The position numbers and the translations under genes were made by a program. The notes beneath the pieces are model-generated. The model had not been told where the DNA came from. It saw only the letters and a program-made list of their open reading frames with translations, and did not search any database. Below, piece after piece: positions 52,990-62,691 of a stretch of DNA of 64,000 nt. How positions within the stretch are numbered: the first letter of the stretch is position 1; every line of letters starts with the position of its first letter. The stretch is taken from the NCBI RefSeq assembly GCF_012641395.1, contig NZ_JABAIH010000001.1, positions 248,001 through 312,000 of the forward strand. The letters are read 5' to 3'. Source of the DNA: Rhizobium sp. P32RR-XVIII (lineage in GTDB: Bacteria; Pseudomonadota; Alphaproteobacteria; Rhizobiales; Rhizobiaceae).

Positions 52990-53874
52990 TCAGCTCTTCG
53001 CTTCCGAAAGCAGCCAACGCCGGAAGGCCGCGACAGCCGGACGCTCAAGGGCGGCGCCCGGATAAACGAGATGAAAGGCGAGGCGGCTCGCGACGCCGAG
53101 AGGGAAGGGTGCGACCACTGAGCCCGCGGCGAGTTCTTTCTCCAGGAACGACCGCCGCATCAAGGCAAAACCCAGCCCCGCCTTCATTGCGTCATAGGCG
53201 CCGTTCCCATGCATGAAGATTGGCCCGCGCGAAGGATCCACCTTCGTCGCACCCACCGCCTCCAGCCAAAGCTTCCAGTCGTGGCGATAGACGTCGTGGA
53301 TGAGTTGGAAGCCGGCAAGCGTGTCCGGGGAAGGCTGTTTCCCAAGTTGTTCTGCCAGCCGTGGGATGCAGACGGGCACCAGTTCGTCATCCACAAGCCG
53401 CTCGCTGACGAGGCCGTCATAGCCACCGAGCCCATGTCGGATCGCCAGATCGATGCCGTCCCGCTGAAAGTCGAGCACGCGATGCGAGGCGCTGATGCGC
53501 ACGTCGATCTCCGGATGGATCTCCTCGAAGCGTCTTAGCCGAGGGACGAGCCAATAGGTCGCAAATCCCGCCGTGCAGGTGACGTTCAGCACGGAACCGC
53601 GCGCCCGCGCGGTGATCGCCGCTGTCGCCTCCCGCACCAGCCGGAAGGCGGCACGTAGCGTCGTAAAGTAATCGGCCCCCTCCACAGTGAGAGAAAGCGC
53701 CCGCGCCTTTCGCTCGAAAAGCCGCACGCCGAGCGCAGCCTCTAGATCGCGGACCTGCAGGCTGACGGCGCCGGGAGTGACGTTCAACTCCTTTGCCGCC
53801 ATCGTCATGCTGAGATGCCGCGCGGCGGCCTCGAAAGCCCTTAGGGCCGAAAGGGAAGGCAGATATTCGCTCAT
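52990..53874 (-). CDS. LysR-family (GcvA-type) transcriptional regulator
   Basis: 294 residues beginning SLSALRAFEAAARHLSMTMA, with ELNVTPGAVSLQVRDLEAAL, which is the GcvA/AmpR-like subgroup (LRAFEAAARH). Effector-domain segments include GFATYWLVPRLRRFEEIHPE. It is divergent from the EamA transporter at 54088 across 213 bp and probably controls it. The 3' end reaches the IRO region of the TonB operon but does not overlap it. Confidence 0.9.
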   Translation of the reverse strand: MSEYLPSLSALRAFEAAARHLSMTMAAKELNVTPGAVSLQVRDLEAALGVRLFERKARALSLTVEGADYFTTLRAAFRLVREATAAITARARGSVLNVTCTAGFATYWLVPRLRRFEEIHPEIDVRISASHRVLDFQRDGIDLAIRHGLGGYDGLVSERLVDDELVPVCIPRLAEQLGKQPSPDTLAGFQLIHDVYRHDWKLWLEAVGATKVDPSRGPIFMHGNGAYDAMKAGLGFALMRRSFLEKELAAGSVVAPFPLGVASRLAFHLVYPGAALERPAVAAFRRWLLSEAKS

Positions 53875-54087
53875 GATTTAGCTCAGCTAAAGAGTAGATC
53901 GAAAAAGACTCGTTTGTCGAAGCTGAATTCACGAAATAATATCAGCAGGAAAGCGATGTTCAAACGGAATTGCGAAGAACAGTTCAACGAGCATAATTCG
54001 CGGCTTTGCCGAAGCTGGAACGCAAGAAACGGGTGGCGCGACGGACCGTTAAAGCCTAACCCACCGTAGAACGGGAGGAAGAGTGGC

Positions 54088-55005
54088 ATGCAGCAGAAAC
54101 AGATGGGCCCAGCCGAATGGGGCATGTTGCTGATCCTGTCCCTGCTCTGGGGCGGGTCCTTCCTCTTCAACGGCATTCTCGTCAAAGCGCTGCCGCCGTT
54201 TACCATCGTCGCGGGTCGCGTGCTGCTCGCGGCAATCGCCCTCAATATTATCGTGCGGATCATGGGACATTCCATGCCGCGCGACGGCAAGAGCTGGGCC
54301 GCCTTCTTCGGCATGGGTGTACTGAACAACATGATCCCCTTCTGCCTCATCGTTTGGGGGCAGACTCACATCGCAAGCGGCCTCGCTTCGATCTTGAATG
54401 CCACAACGCCGCTGTTTACCGTCGTGGTTGCTCATATTCTGACTGCTGACGAGAAGATGACCGGCAATCGCCTGATTGGCGTGCTCGTCGGCTTTGCCGG
54501 CGTCGCCTACATGATCGGCTTCGATGCGCTTCACGATCTCGGCTCGAATGTCCTGGCGCAGTTCGCCGTCCTTGGCGCTGCGATCTCCTATTCTTTCGCC
54601 GGCATCTGGGGGCGCCGCTTTCGGGCCATGGGCATGCCGCCACTGCTGCCGGCCGCAGGACAGGTCACCGCTTCAACGATCCTGATGCTGCCGATAGCGC
54701 TGATTGCCGACCGGCCTTGGGCTCTGCCTGCACCCGGCATCGAGACCTGGCTGGCGCTTTTCGGTCTCGCCCTGCTTTCGACGGCAATCGCCTACGTGCT
54801 TTTCTTCCGCATTCTGGCAACGGCGGGTGCGACGAACCTGGCGCTGGTGACTTTTCTGATCCCGGTCAGTGCCATTCTGCTGGGCGCGATCGTCCTCGGA
54901 GAGCAGCTGCAGGCGAAACACCTGATCGGCATGGCAATGATCGCTGCCGGTCTGGCAGCCATCGACGGACGGCTGATCTCGCTTGGGAAAAGGCGCCCGG
55001 TCTGA
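54088..55005 (+). CDS. EamA (DMT) family transporter
   Basis: 305 residues with ten hydrophobic segments; LLILSLLWGGSFLFNGILVK begins the first EamA repeat and FAGIWGRRFRAMGMPPLL the second. The substrate is unknown; divergence from a LysR regulator suggests regulated export. Its stop lies three bases from the hemW stop on the opposite strand. Confidence 0.87.
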   Translation: MQQKQMGPAEWGMLLILSLLWGGSFLFNGILVKALPPFTIVAGRVLLAAIALNIIVRIMGHSMPRDGKSWAAFFGMGVLNNMIPFCLIVWGQTHIASGLASILNATTPLFTVVVAHILTADEKMTGNRLIGVLVGFAGVAYMIGFDALHDLGSNVLAQFAVLGAAISYSFAGIWGRRFRAMGMPPLLPAAGQVTASTILMLPIALIADRPWALPAPGIETWLALFGLALLSTAIAYVLFFRILATAGATNLALVTFLIPVSAILLGAIVLGEQLQAKHLIGMAMIAAGLAAIDGRLISLGKRRPV

Positions 55006-55008
55006 GCC

Positions 55009-56211
55009 TCAGCAGGCGAGATCGGCGACGAGGGAATCGAGGATCAGCATGCCGGCGGGCGTGCAGCGGAGCCGGGAATTGCCGATGCGCTCGATAAAGC
55101 CAAGTTCCAGTAAAATTTCCTCGCGCTTGCGGTCGAGGTCCCGGCCGGAAAGCTGCTGCCAGCGAGCAAGGTCGATGCCTTCCTTCAGCCGCAGGCCCAT
55201 CAAGAGCAGCTCGTCTGCCTGCTCGTCATAACCGAGCCGTTCCTGCTCCAGAATGCCATGGCCATCGCGTTCGACAAGCTCCAGCCAGGCCTCCGGTTTG
55301 CGCTCGGTGGCCGTTGCAATCTTTTCGGGCCCGCGCGTCAGGCGGCCATGTGCGCCGGGGCCGATCCCGGCATAATCGCCGTAGCGCCAGTAGGTCAGGT
55401 TGTGCCGGCTTTCGGCGCCGGGTCGCGCGTGATTGGAAACCTCGTAGGCTGGCATGCCTTCGCGCGCCGTGATCTGCTGCGTCGCTTCATAGAGCGCCGC
55501 CGATTGATCGCCATCAGGAACGATCAGCTTGCCGGCCTTGTGCAGGCCGTAGAAGGGCGTGCCCTCCTCGATCGTCAATTGATAGAGCGAGAGGTGATCG
55601 ACGGCATAGGAGATTGCTTCCTTCAGCTCCTTCTCCCACGCCTCCACCGTCTGGTCCGGGCGCGCATAGATCAGGTCGAAGGACATGCGCGGGAAGATAT
55701 CGCGCGCCAGCTTTATCGCCTTCAGCGCATCGGCGACGTCATGCAGGCGGCCGAGGAACTTCAAGTCACGGTCGTTCAACGCCTGAACGCCGAGCGACAC
55801 ACGGTTGACGCCCGCCGCGCGATAGCCCCGGAAGCGCTCGGCCTCGACGCTCGACGGATTGGCCTCCATGGTGATCTCGATGCCATCAGGCACATGCCAG
55901 TGCTTCGCAATGCCCTCGAGTATCGCCGAAACGGTCGCCGGGTTCATGAGCGACGGCGTGCCGCCGCCGAGGAAGATGCTCGTCACCGTCTTCGGCCCGC
56001 CCATTTGGCGAACGGAAGCCATCTCTCTGAGGAAGGCTGCGGTGAACCGCTCCTGATCGACCGGCTGATGGCGGACATGGCTGTTGAAGTCGCAGTACGG
56101 GCACTTCGCCGCGCAGAATGGCCAATGCACATAGACGCCGAAACCCGGCTCTCCCGTGTCGGGGAGAAGCGTCGCATCGCGTGTCAGGCTTGCCGTATCG
56201 AGAATTTCCAC
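55009..56211 (-). CDS. hemW: HemW radical SAM heme chaperone (formerly HemN-like)
   Basis: 400 residues with the HemW [4Fe-4S] motif CAAKCPYCDF in GVYVHWPFCAAKCPYCDFNS, GGGTPSLM, and NLTYWRYGDYAGIGPGAHG. HemW delivers heme to respiratory enzymes; it lacks the extra N-terminal features of true HemN. It starts 9 bp after the rdgB stop, in the conserved order rph-VOC-rdgB-hemW on the minus strand. Confidence 0.93.
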   Translation of the reverse strand: MEILDTASLTRDATLLPDTGEPGFGVYVHWPFCAAKCPYCDFNSHVRHQPVDQERFTAAFLREMASVRQMGGPKTVTSIFLGGGTPSLMNPATVSAILEGIAKHWHVPDGIEITMEANPSSVEAERFRGYRAAGVNRVSLGVQALNDRDLKFLGRLHDVADALKAIKLARDIFPRMSFDLIYARPDQTVEAWEKELKEAISYAVDHLSLYQLTIEEGTPFYGLHKAGKLIVPDGDQSAALYEATQQITAREGMPAYEVSNHARPGAESRHNLTYWRYGDYAGIGPGAHGRLTRGPEKIATATERKPEAWLELVERDGHGILEQERLGYDEQADELLLMGLRLKEGIDLARWQQLSGRDLDRKREEILLELGFIERIGNSRLRCTPAGMLILDSLVADLAC

Positions 56212-56220
56212 GAACCGACC

Positions 56221-56865
56221 CTACGCTTCCAGGCAGGTTTCGACAAAGAGTTTGAACGCGCGCGCCCGGTGCGACAGCGCCTGCGGCTTGCCGATGCTCC
56301 AGCCGTGCTTCTCCTCGGCGCTCATCTCCCCGAAGGTGATGCTGTAGCCTTCCGGTTGAAAGACGGGATCGTAGCCGAAGCCCTGGCTCCCGCGTGGCGG
56401 CCAGACGACCGTTCCTTCGACCTCGCCGCGGAAGAGCTCGGTATGTCCGTCCGGCCAGGCGAGGCATAGTACGCTGACGAAGCGTGACGTCCGCTGCTCG
56501 GGCTTCATGGCTCCGGCTTTTTCCAGTGCCTGTTCCACCTTTTCCATGGCCATCGCAAAGTCCCGCGTGCCATCGGGCCTTTCCGCCCAGTTGGCGGTGT
56601 AGACGCCCGGATCGCCTCCGAGTGCATCGATGACCAGGCCGGAATCGTCCGAAAGCGCCGGCATATTTGCTGCCTTCGCGGATGCGAGCGCTTTGATCGT
56701 CGCGTTCTCCTCGAAGGTCGTGCCTGTCTCATCCGGCTCGACGAAGTTGAGCTCTGCTGCCGATTTGGCGATGAAGCCGAGCGGACCGATTAGATCCTGG
56801 ATCTCGCGGATCTTGCCGGCATTGTGGCTGGCGACGACGATCGTTTTCGTGTCAAGCGTGCGCAT
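56221..56865 (-). CDS. rdgB: Non-canonical purine NTP pyrophosphatase (RdgB/HAM1)
   Basis: 214 residues starting [30 protein letters not shown] is the family substrate motif, followed by [17 protein letters not shown] with the catalytic Asp and GFGYDPVF. It removes ITP, XTP and dITP from the nucleotide pool. The ATG at 56865 is chosen because homologues start at this point; an upstream ATG at 56907 would add an unrelated 14-residue leader reaching into the VOC gene. Confidence 0.94.
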   Translation of the reverse strand: MRTLDTKTIVVASHNAGKIREIQDLIGPLGFIAKSAAELNFVEPDETGTTFEENATIKALASAKAANMPALSDDSGLVIDALGGDPGVYTANWAERPDGTRDFAMAMEKVEQALEKAGAMKPEQRTSRFVSVLCLAWPDGHTELFRGEVEGTVVWPPRGSQGFGYDPVFQPEGYSITFGEMSAEEKHGWSIGKPQALSHRARAFKLFVETCLEA

Positions 56866-56873
56866 GGTCGGTC

Positions 56874-57290
56874 CTATTTGATGCCCCAGATTCTGGCTTC
56901 GGCGCATTCGAGGCTGTTTCCTGCCGGATCGCGGAAATAGATCGAGCGGCCACCATTCGGCCAGTGCACTTCGGATTCGATGTCGATGCCGGCGGCCTTG
57001 AGCTGTGCGGCCATGACATCGATGTTTTCACCTGACACGCGGAAGCATGCGTGGCCCTGACCTCTCGTGCCATGTGGTGGCACCTGCAAGGCATCGGCCG
57101 CCGGCGGCTTGACCGTTTCGTCGGGGTTGAAGATCAGGAGCACGCCTTGCCCGCAGCGGAAGAATACATGCCGGTCTCCGCCACGCGCGATCTTGGCAAG
57201 GCCGAGCACGCCTTCGTAGAAAGCCTCGGCCTTGTCGAGATCGTCCGCGTAGAGCGCGGTTTCCAGCATGCCTTCCAGCAAGGCAGTCAT
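56874..57290 (-). CDS. VOC (glyoxalase/bleomycin-resistance fold) family protein
   Basis: 138 residues with paired beta-alpha-beta-beta-beta modules: [20 protein letters not shown] and [20 protein letters not shown], and [17 protein letters not shown] with a metal-type Glu near the C-terminus. The specific activity is unknown. The start overlaps the rph stop by four bases, placing it inside the rph-rdgB-hemW operon. Confidence 0.87.
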   Translation of the reverse strand: MTALLEGMLETALYADDLDKAEAFYEGVLGLAKIARGGDRHVFFRCGQGVLLIFNPDETVKPPAADALQVPPHGTRGQGHACFRVSGENIDVMAAQLKAAGIDIESEVHWPNGGRSIYFRDPAGNSLECAEARIWGIK

Positions 57291-58006
57291 CCGGCGATCG
57301 CCTGTTTCTGCATCTCGACGAGCTCTGCAATGCCGGCCTTCGCCAGCGTCATCAGCGTGGTAAATTCCTCGTCCGTAAAGGGTGTGCCTTCGGCGGTGCC
57401 CTGAATTTCAACGATGCCGCCGGCGCCCGTCATGACGAAATTCGCATCGGTTTCGGCCGAAGAATCTTCAAGATAGTCGAGGTCGATCACCGGCTGGCTG
57501 GCGAAGATACCGCATGAAATTGCGGCGACATGATCCTTGAGCACGCGCTCGACCTTGATCATGTTGCGGGCTTCCATCCACTTCAGGCAGTCATAGAGCG
57601 CAATCCAGGCGCCGGTAATCGAGGCGGTCCGCGTGCCGCCGTCAGCCTGGATGACGTCGCAATCGAGCGTGATCTGGCGTTCTCCGAGTTCCTTGAGATC
57701 GACGATGGCGCGAAGCGAACGGCCGATGAGTCGCTGGATTTCCTGCGTGCGCCCGCCTTGCTTGCCAGCTGCCGCCTCGCGCTTCATCCGCTCGCCGGTT
57801 GCCCGCGGCAGCATGCCGTATTCGGCCGTGACCCAGCCCTTTCCGGTGTTGCGCAGCCATGGCGGCGTCTTATCTTCAAGGCTCGCCGTGCAGAGCACAT
57901 GCGTATCGCCGAATTTCACCAGGCAGGAGCCTTCCGCATGCTTCGAAAAATTGCGCTCGAAGGTGACCTTGCGCATCTGGTCGGTTTTTCTGCCTGAAGG
58001 CCGCAT
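57287..58006 (-). CDS. rph: Ribonuclease PH
   Basis: 239 residues starting [20 protein letters not shown], the standard RNase PH beginning. Phosphorolytic core segments are [36 protein letters not shown] and [19 protein letters not shown]. It trims tRNA 3' ends using phosphate. AGGAGA precedes the ATG at 58006 and the longer upstream frame is not coding. It is divergent from hrcA across 183 bp. Confidence 0.95.
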   Translation of the reverse strand: MRPSGRKTDQMRKVTFERNFSKHAEGSCLVKFGDTHVLCTASLEDKTPPWLRNTGKGWVTAEYGMLPRATGERMKREAAAGKQGGRTQEIQRLIGRSLRAIVDLKELGERQITLDCDVIQADGGTRTASITGAWIALYDCLKWMEARNMIKVERVLKDHVAAISCGIFASQPVIDLDYLEDSSAETDANFVMTGAGGIVEIQGTAEGTPFTDEEFTTLMTLAKAGIAELVEMQKQAIAG

Positions 58007-58122
58007 TCTAATCTCCTGAAGCAAGATACCGAAAAGTGTCAGCGGTTTTCTGACAGCATCATGCAATGGTTTATGGTGTTGACCGCTTCTACGATTGGCG
58101 GCAGCCATTTGCAAATTCCCTT

Positions 58123-58150
58123 TTGCCTCGGGGGCGAGAATGACTATATT
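58123..58150 (+). promoter_or_regulatory. Putative promoter of hrcA
   Basis: TTGCCT (58123-58128) and TATATT (58145-58150) with 16-bp spacing lie 40 bp before the hrcA start. No CIRCE repeat (TTAGCACTC-N9-GAGTGCTAA) is visible here, so HrcA autocontrol at this site is not supported. Confidence 0.55.
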
Positions 58151-58189
58151 TTCGGGGTGATTGTTAGCAGCGCGGGTGCAAGGAAGTTC

Positions 58190-59278
58190 ATGGGGTTCAG
58201 GTCGACGTCGATTTCGGATGCCGTTGCTGCGCTGGATGAACGCTCCAAGGAGATCTTCCGTCGCATCGTCGAAGGCTATCTGGAAAACGGCGAGCCGCTT
58301 GGCTCACGCAATCTTTCCCGCATTTTGCCGATGTCGCTATCGCCGGCTTCCGTGCGCAACGTGATGAGCGATCTGGAAGAGCTGGGCCTGATCTACTCGC
58401 CGCATGTCAGCGCCGGACGCTTGCCGACGCAGGGCGGTCTCCGCTTCTTCGTTGATGCCTTTATGCAGGTCGGCGACCTTTCCGCGGAGGATCGTGCGAC
58501 TATCGAGCGCCAGGTTCGGCCCGAAAGCCGTGACAATGCGATGGAATCGATGATGAACGAGGCAAGCAGGATGCTTTCGGGCATTTCGCGCGGCGCCGGC
58601 CTTGTCATCACGTCGAAGAGCGATCCGATCCTCAAGCATGTCGAATTTATCCGCCTGGAACCCACCAAGGCGCTTGCCGTCCTCGTTGGCGATCACGACC
58701 AGATTGAAAACCGCATCATCGAATTGCCCGCAGGCGTCACCTCGGCGCAGCTGACGGAGGCTGCGAATTTCCTCAACGCGCATATGAGCGGCCAGACGCT
58801 GCCGGAATTGCGAAAGCAACTCAGCCATTTGAAAGAGAATGTCCGCAATGAGCTGGACGCCTTGTCCCAGCAGCTCGTCGAGCGCGGTATCGCCGTATGG
58901 TCGGGCACCGCCGATGAAGGCAAGCCGCCGCAGCTCATCATTCGCGGCCGCTCCAATCTGCTGGAGGGCCTTGCGGGCGTGGAAGACCTTGACCGCCTCC
59001 GGATGCTCTTCGACGATCTGGAAAAGAAAGACAGCCTGATCGAGCTCTTGAATCTTGCCGAAACCGGCCCGGGTGTGCGGATCTTCATCGGCTCGGAGAA
59101 CAAGCTTTTTTCGCTTTCCGGCTCTTCGCTCATCGTCGCGCCCTATCGGGACGAGGACGATCGCATCGTTGGCGCCGTCGGCGTCATCGGACCGACGCGA
59201 CTCAATTATTCCCGCATTGTGCCGATGGTTGATTACACGGCACAGCTGATTTCCAGGCTTTCGCGCGGCACCTTGTAA
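58190..59278 (+). CDS. hrcA: Heat-inducible transcription repressor HrcA
   Basis: 362 residues: N-terminal winged helix ([20 protein letters not shown], then [20 protein letters not shown]), [16 protein letters not shown] linker, and a GAF-like dimerisation domain with [20 protein letters not shown]. HrcA represses groESL-type operons through CIRCE elements. AAGGAAG precedes the ATG at 58190; upstream in-frame codons lie in the promoter. Followed by grpE 100 bp downstream. Confidence 0.94.
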   Translation: MGFRSTSISDAVAALDERSKEIFRRIVEGYLENGEPLGSRNLSRILPMSLSPASVRNVMSDLEELGLIYSPHVSAGRLPTQGGLRFFVDAFMQVGDLSAEDRATIERQVRPESRDNAMESMMNEASRMLSGISRGAGLVITSKSDPILKHVEFIRLEPTKALAVLVGDHDQIENRIIELPAGVTSAQLTEAANFLNAHMSGQTLPELRKQLSHLKENVRNELDALSQQLVERGIAVWSGTADEGKPPQLIIRGRSNLLEGLAGVEDLDRLRMLFDDLEKKDSLIELLNLAETGPGVRIFIGSENKLFSLSGSSLIVAPYRDEDDRIVGAVGVIGPTRLNYSRIVPMVDYTAQLISRLSRGTL

Positions 59279-59378
59279 AAGCCGGAATTTCCCCTTCTTT
59301 GTCACGCAGACTTGATTTTTTGCGGTCAAAGCTCGATATCGGGCCCATCCCAAGACAACCCCAGTACCGGAGACCGTC

Positions 59379-60011
59379 ATGATCGACGAAACGACGAAAA
59401 ACGGACCTGACGCTGCCGCGGCCGAAGCCGCAGCCGACGCTGCCGCAAACGTCGAGAACGAAACCACCGCGGAAACGCCGGCCGAGCTTGATCTCATTGA
59501 ACGCATCAAGTCGGAAAATGCCGAGCTGCGCGATCGCTATCTGCGCCTTGCTGCGGAGATGGATAACCTGCGCCGCCGCACCGAACGCGACGTCAAGGAC
59601 GCCAAGTCCTATTCCGTCGCCGGCTTTGCGCGAGATATGCTCGCTGTCTCGGACAATCTTCGCCGCGCGCTCGAGTCCATCCCGCCGGAAGCAAAAGAGA
59701 GCGGCGACGCTGGCCTTACGACATTGATCGAAGGCGTCGAGATGACCGAGCGTTCCATGCTGTCGGCGCTTGAGCGCCATGGTGTTCGCAAGCTGGAGCC
59801 GGTCGGTCAGAAGTTCGATCCGCACTTCCATCAGGCGATGTTCGAGGTTCCGAACACCGAAGTGCCGAACAACACCGTCGTCCAGGTCGTCCAGGCTGGC
59901 TTCACGATCGGCGAGCGCGTACTGCGCCCGGCCATGGTCGGCGTCGCCAAGGGCGGCCCGAAAGCAGCCGAAGCCGATATCAACACCGCCTTCACAGAAA
60001 AAGACGCCTGA
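59379..60011 (+). CDS. grpE: Nucleotide exchange factor GrpE
   Basis: 210 residues: acidic Ala/Glu-rich N-terminus, long coiled-coil ([20 protein letters not shown], then [20 protein letters not shown]), and beta-wing domain [15 protein letters not shown] with [20 protein letters not shown]. It releases ADP from DnaK. The last codons form one arm of the terminator that follows. Conserved hrcA-grpE order. Confidence 0.95.
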   Translation: MIDETTKNGPDAAAAEAAADAAANVENETTAETPAELDLIERIKSENAELRDRYLRLAAEMDNLRRRTERDVKDAKSYSVAGFARDMLAVSDNLRRALESIPPEAKESGDAGLTTLIEGVEMTERSMLSALERHGVRKLEPVGQKFDPHFHQAMFEVPNTEVPNNTVVQVVQAGFTIGERVLRPAMVGVAKGGPKAAEADINTAFTEKDA

Positions 60012-60027
60012 TCCCTCAGGCGTCTTT
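60000..60027. terminator. Terminator overlapping the grpE stop codon
   Basis: AAAGACGCCTGA (60000-60011) and TCAGGCGTCTTT (60016-60027) are a perfect 12-bp stem around TCCC. The grpE stop codon TGA is inside the left arm. The arrangement is symmetric and can serve the convergent nucleoside hydrolase as well. Confidence 0.85.
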
Positions 60028-60045
60028 CGGCAACCAGTTTGAAAA

Positions 60046-60990
60046 TCAGATGCGGGCGAAGCGCTCGATCAGCAGATCGTAGAAGCCGTCCGCATCCACA
60101 TGGCGCATCACCTTGGCGTTGCGCTTGCGGTCGGTCACGTGCCACCAGTCGATCACGGTCATGCCCGCGGTCAGTTCCGATTTTACCTCGATCTCGACGT
60201 TGCAGTGACGGCCCTTGAAGAGTTCGGGCTTGAGCAGATAGGCGATAACTGCCGGGTCGTGCAGCGGTCCGCCATCGGAGCCATATTTCTCGATATCGAA
60301 GCGCTCGAAGAATTCCAGCATCTCGACCATCGCTTTTACCGGCGCCGTGCCAAGCTCGGCCATGCGCTCGATCCGGCCCTTCTGCGTCAGGAGCTGATGC
60401 GTCACGTCAAGCGGCATCATCACGATCGGAATGCCGGAACCGAAGACGATCTCGGCTGCTTCGGGGTCGACATAGATGTTGAATTCCGCAGCCGGCGTTA
60501 TGTTGCCGCCTTCGAAGAAACCGCCTCCCATCATCACCAGCTCGCGAACGCGGGGAATAATGTCCGGCGCCTTCTGGAAAGCCAAACCGATATTGGTGAG
60601 TGGCCCAAGCGTGCAGAGCGTCACCGCGCCCTCCGGCTCGCGGCGGAGTGTTTCGATGATGAAATCGACCGAATGCTGCTCCTGCAGCGGCATCGCCGGC
60701 TCATTGAGTTCCGGACCGTCGAGGCCGGTTTTCCCGTGCACGTGCTCGGCTGTGACCAGCTTGCGCGCCATCGGCGCGTCTGCGCCTGCGAAGACCTTCA
60801 TGTCCGGCCGGCCGCATAGCTCGCACACGATGCGCGCATTGCGGCTCGTATAGGAGAGCGGCACATTGCCTGCGACGGTCGTGATGCCCAGTACCTCCAG
60901 CTCTTCAGGGCTGCCGAATGCCAGCATGATGGCTGCGGCATCGTCCTGGCCGGGATCGGTGTCGATGATAATCTTTCTAGGCTTCGCCAT
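60046..60990 (-). CDS. Inosine/uridine-preferring nucleoside hydrolase
   Basis: 314 residues with the Ca2+-binding signature IIDTDPGQDDAAAIMLAFGS at the N-terminus, LTNIGLAFQK, VMMGGGFFEGGNITPAAEFN and the C-terminal DPAVIAYLL. It hydrolyses ribonucleosides to base and ribose. The ATG at 60990 (MAKPRKIIID) gives the usual family length; an ATG at 61002 four codons earlier is possible. It is convergent with grpE and shares its terminator. Confidence 0.9.
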   Translation of the reverse strand: MAKPRKIIIDTDPGQDDAAAIMLAFGSPEELEVLGITTVAGNVPLSYTSRNARIVCELCGRPDMKVFAGADAPMARKLVTAEHVHGKTGLDGPELNEPAMPLQEQHSVDFIIETLRREPEGAVTLCTLGPLTNIGLAFQKAPDIIPRVRELVMMGGGFFEGGNITPAAEFNIYVDPEAAEIVFGSGIPIVMMPLDVTHQLLTQKGRIERMAELGTAPVKAMVEMLEFFERFDIEKYGSDGGPLHDPAVIAYLLKPELFKGRHCNVEIEVKSELTAGMTVIDWWHVTDRKRNAKVMRHVDADGFYDLLIERFARI

Positions 60991-61248
60991 TCCGTCTTCC
61001 ATTCCCCAAGGTGCACGTCGCGGCGGGCACCGTTCGTTTATCTTTCCGTCGCAAATCGGCCCGGCCGCTGCGGGCGACGATTTGATGCGAGCGGCCATGG
61101 CAATTGTCAAGCAATCAGCGAAGCCCGGCTCGTGTGTTTGCCGGCAGCGGCACGAGGCTTGCGCAAAAGACGCAGCCTTCCCATATTAACGGCATCCGGA
61201 TGCTGCGCTTGAGGTCCGGAAAGGTCGCTTGCATCAAGGACTTGAAAG

Positions 61249-61674
61249 ATGAGCCGCATGACACCCTTCGCCAGCCCGCTGCTTCTGGGCTTCGACGCCA
61301 TGGAAAAGACGCTGGAGCGTATCTCCAAGGCAAGCGACGGTTATCCGCCCTACAATATCGAACGGATTGCCGCCGGTCACGGAGCGCCTGAGCGCCTGCG
61401 CATCACGCTTGCCGTCGCTGGCTTCAGCGAAGAAGAACTCGACGTCACGACCGAAGAAAACCAGTTGCTGATCCGCGGCCGCCAGGTCGAGCAGGGCGAG
61501 CACGAATATCTCTATCGCGGCATTGCCGCCCGACAGTTCCAGCGCACCTTTGTGCTGGCCGATGGCATGCAGGTTCTGGGCGCCAGCCTTAAGAACGGAT
61601 TGCTCGCCGTCGACCTCATTCGTCCGGAACCGGCGCGCATGGTGAAGAAAATTAACATTTCGGTCTCACAGTAG
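61249..61674 (+). CDS. Hsp20/alpha-crystallin small heat-shock protein
   Basis: 141 residues: N-terminal PLLLGFDAMEKTLERISKAS, alpha-crystallin domain with ERLRITLAVAGFSEEELDVT and LIRGRQVEQGEHEYLYRGIA, and a VKKINISV C-terminal tail with the IxI motif. It holds unfolding proteins during stress. A 12-bp perfect palindrome GCATCCGGATGC (61192-61203) lies in its leader; a ROSE-type thermometer is possible in rhizobia but its consensus is not evident. Followed by DUF1150 after 48 bp, the usual pairing. Confidence 0.92.
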   Translation: MSRMTPFASPLLLGFDAMEKTLERISKASDGYPPYNIERIAAGHGAPERLRITLAVAGFSEEELDVTTEENQLLIRGRQVEQGEHEYLYRGIAARQFQRTFVLADGMQVLGASLKNGLLAVDLIRPEPARMVKKINISVSQ

Positions 61675-61722
61675 GACAACGGCCCCATTCGGCTGTTGGT
61701 CCCTTCTTCCGGAGGAACAGGA

Positions 61723-61980
61723 ATGTTGATGAAAGAAGCGAATTCTCACCTGACGAAATCCGAGCTTGCCGGCATCGGCAACGGCGAGGTCGCGTATATC
61801 CGCAAAATGCGCACCGAAGAAGTTTCGAAGTGCTTTCCCGAAGCACCGGATATCGATCCGGGCGTGGACCTCTGGGCACTTTTCGGCGCCGACGGCACGC
61901 CGATCCTGCTGACGGATAATCGCTCCAGCACGTTCTTCAAGGCTGCTGAAGACGAATTGAAAACGGTCAGCCTGCACTAG
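61723..61980 (+). CDS. DUF1150 family protein
   Basis: 85 residues from the ATG at 61723, with GGAGG at 61711-61715. KSELAGIGNGEVAYIRKMRT and PGVDLWALFGADGTPILLTD are the family segments. Its function is unknown but it follows Hsp20 in many alphaproteobacteria, which suggests a role connected with stress. An ATG two codons later is an alternative start. Confidence 0.87.
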   Translation: MLMKEANSHLTKSELAGIGNGEVAYIRKMRTEEVSKCFPEAPDIDPGVDLWALFGADGTPILLTDNRSSTFFKAAEDELKTVSLH

Positions 61981-61989
61981 AAAGCAGGC

Positions 61990-62691
61990 TTAGACTCTCT
62001 TGAATGTGAGATAGGCCGAGGAGCGGCCCTCTCGCCGGGCCTTGGCCTCGTAGCGTGTACTCGGCCAACCTTCGTAGGGCGCCAGCCAATCGGCGGCGTT
62101 TTCCGCAATCCAGTCGAAGCCGCCATGGTCCCGGCACTTCAGCAGCGTCCAATTCACGTAAGTATCGATGTCCGACGCGAAGCAGAAAAGCCCGCCGGGC
62201 TTTAGCACGCGATGGAAGCGGTCGAGATTGGTCTTGGAGACGAAACGCCGCTTCCAATGTTTTCGCTTCGGCCATGGATCAGGATAAAGAAGGTCGATCT
62301 GATCCAGGCAATGGTCCGGTAGCCAGTCGAGCAGCTGCGTTGCGTCGTCGTTATAGACGCGGATATTCTTGGCGCCTGTCGCCTCGACGCTTGCAAGCAG
62401 CTTCTGCATGGAATTGATGAACGGCTCGACACCGATGAAGCCGGTGGAGGGCATTTCCTGCGCGCGATGGATCAGATGTTCACCACCGCCGAAGCCGATC
62501 TCCAGGCGCAGCCTTTCCGTTGGAACCGGAAAGAGATTGTTCAGCGGCTCGGGCGGAGCCGCTGAAAGGTCGATGAGGAATGCCGGGAGCAGGGTGGTGA
62601 GCCGTTCCGCCTGATGTTCGCGGAGAGCCTTTCCCTTGCGGCGGCCGAAAAAAGCTTCGGTCGCGCGCCCCCGGCGTTCCATATCCGTCAT
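61990..62691 (-). CDS. trmB: tRNA (guanine-N7-)-methyltransferase
   Basis: 233 residues starting [23 protein letters not shown] motif [20 protein letters not shown], the family signature [20 protein letters not shown] and [12 protein letters not shown] are present. It makes m7G46 in tRNA variable loops. The ATG at 62691 overlaps the metK stop (ATGA), so metK-trmB is an operon; it is apt that the enzyme's cofactor is the metK product. Confidence 0.95.
   Translation of the reverse strand: MTDMERRGRATEAFFGRRKGKALREHQAERLTTLLPAFLIDLSAAPPEPLNNLFPVPTERLRLEIGFGGGEHLIHRAQEMPSTGFIGVEPFINSMQKLLASVEATGAKNIRVYNDDATQLLDWLPDHCLDQIDLLYPDPWPKRKHWKRRFVSKTNLDRFHRVLKPGGLFCFASDIDTYVNWTLLKCRDHGGFDWIAENAADWLAPYEGWPSTRYEAKARREGRSSAYLTFKRV

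Noticed and set aside
58007-58189. CIRCE element upstream of hrcA
   Set aside because: TTAGCA occurs but the required TTAGCACTC-N9-GAGTGCTAA repeat does not.
61190-61248. ROSE-type RNA thermometer in the Hsp20 leader
   Set aside because: The leader is short and I could not identify the conserved anti-Shine-Dalgarno pairing; only a 12-bp palindrome is evident.
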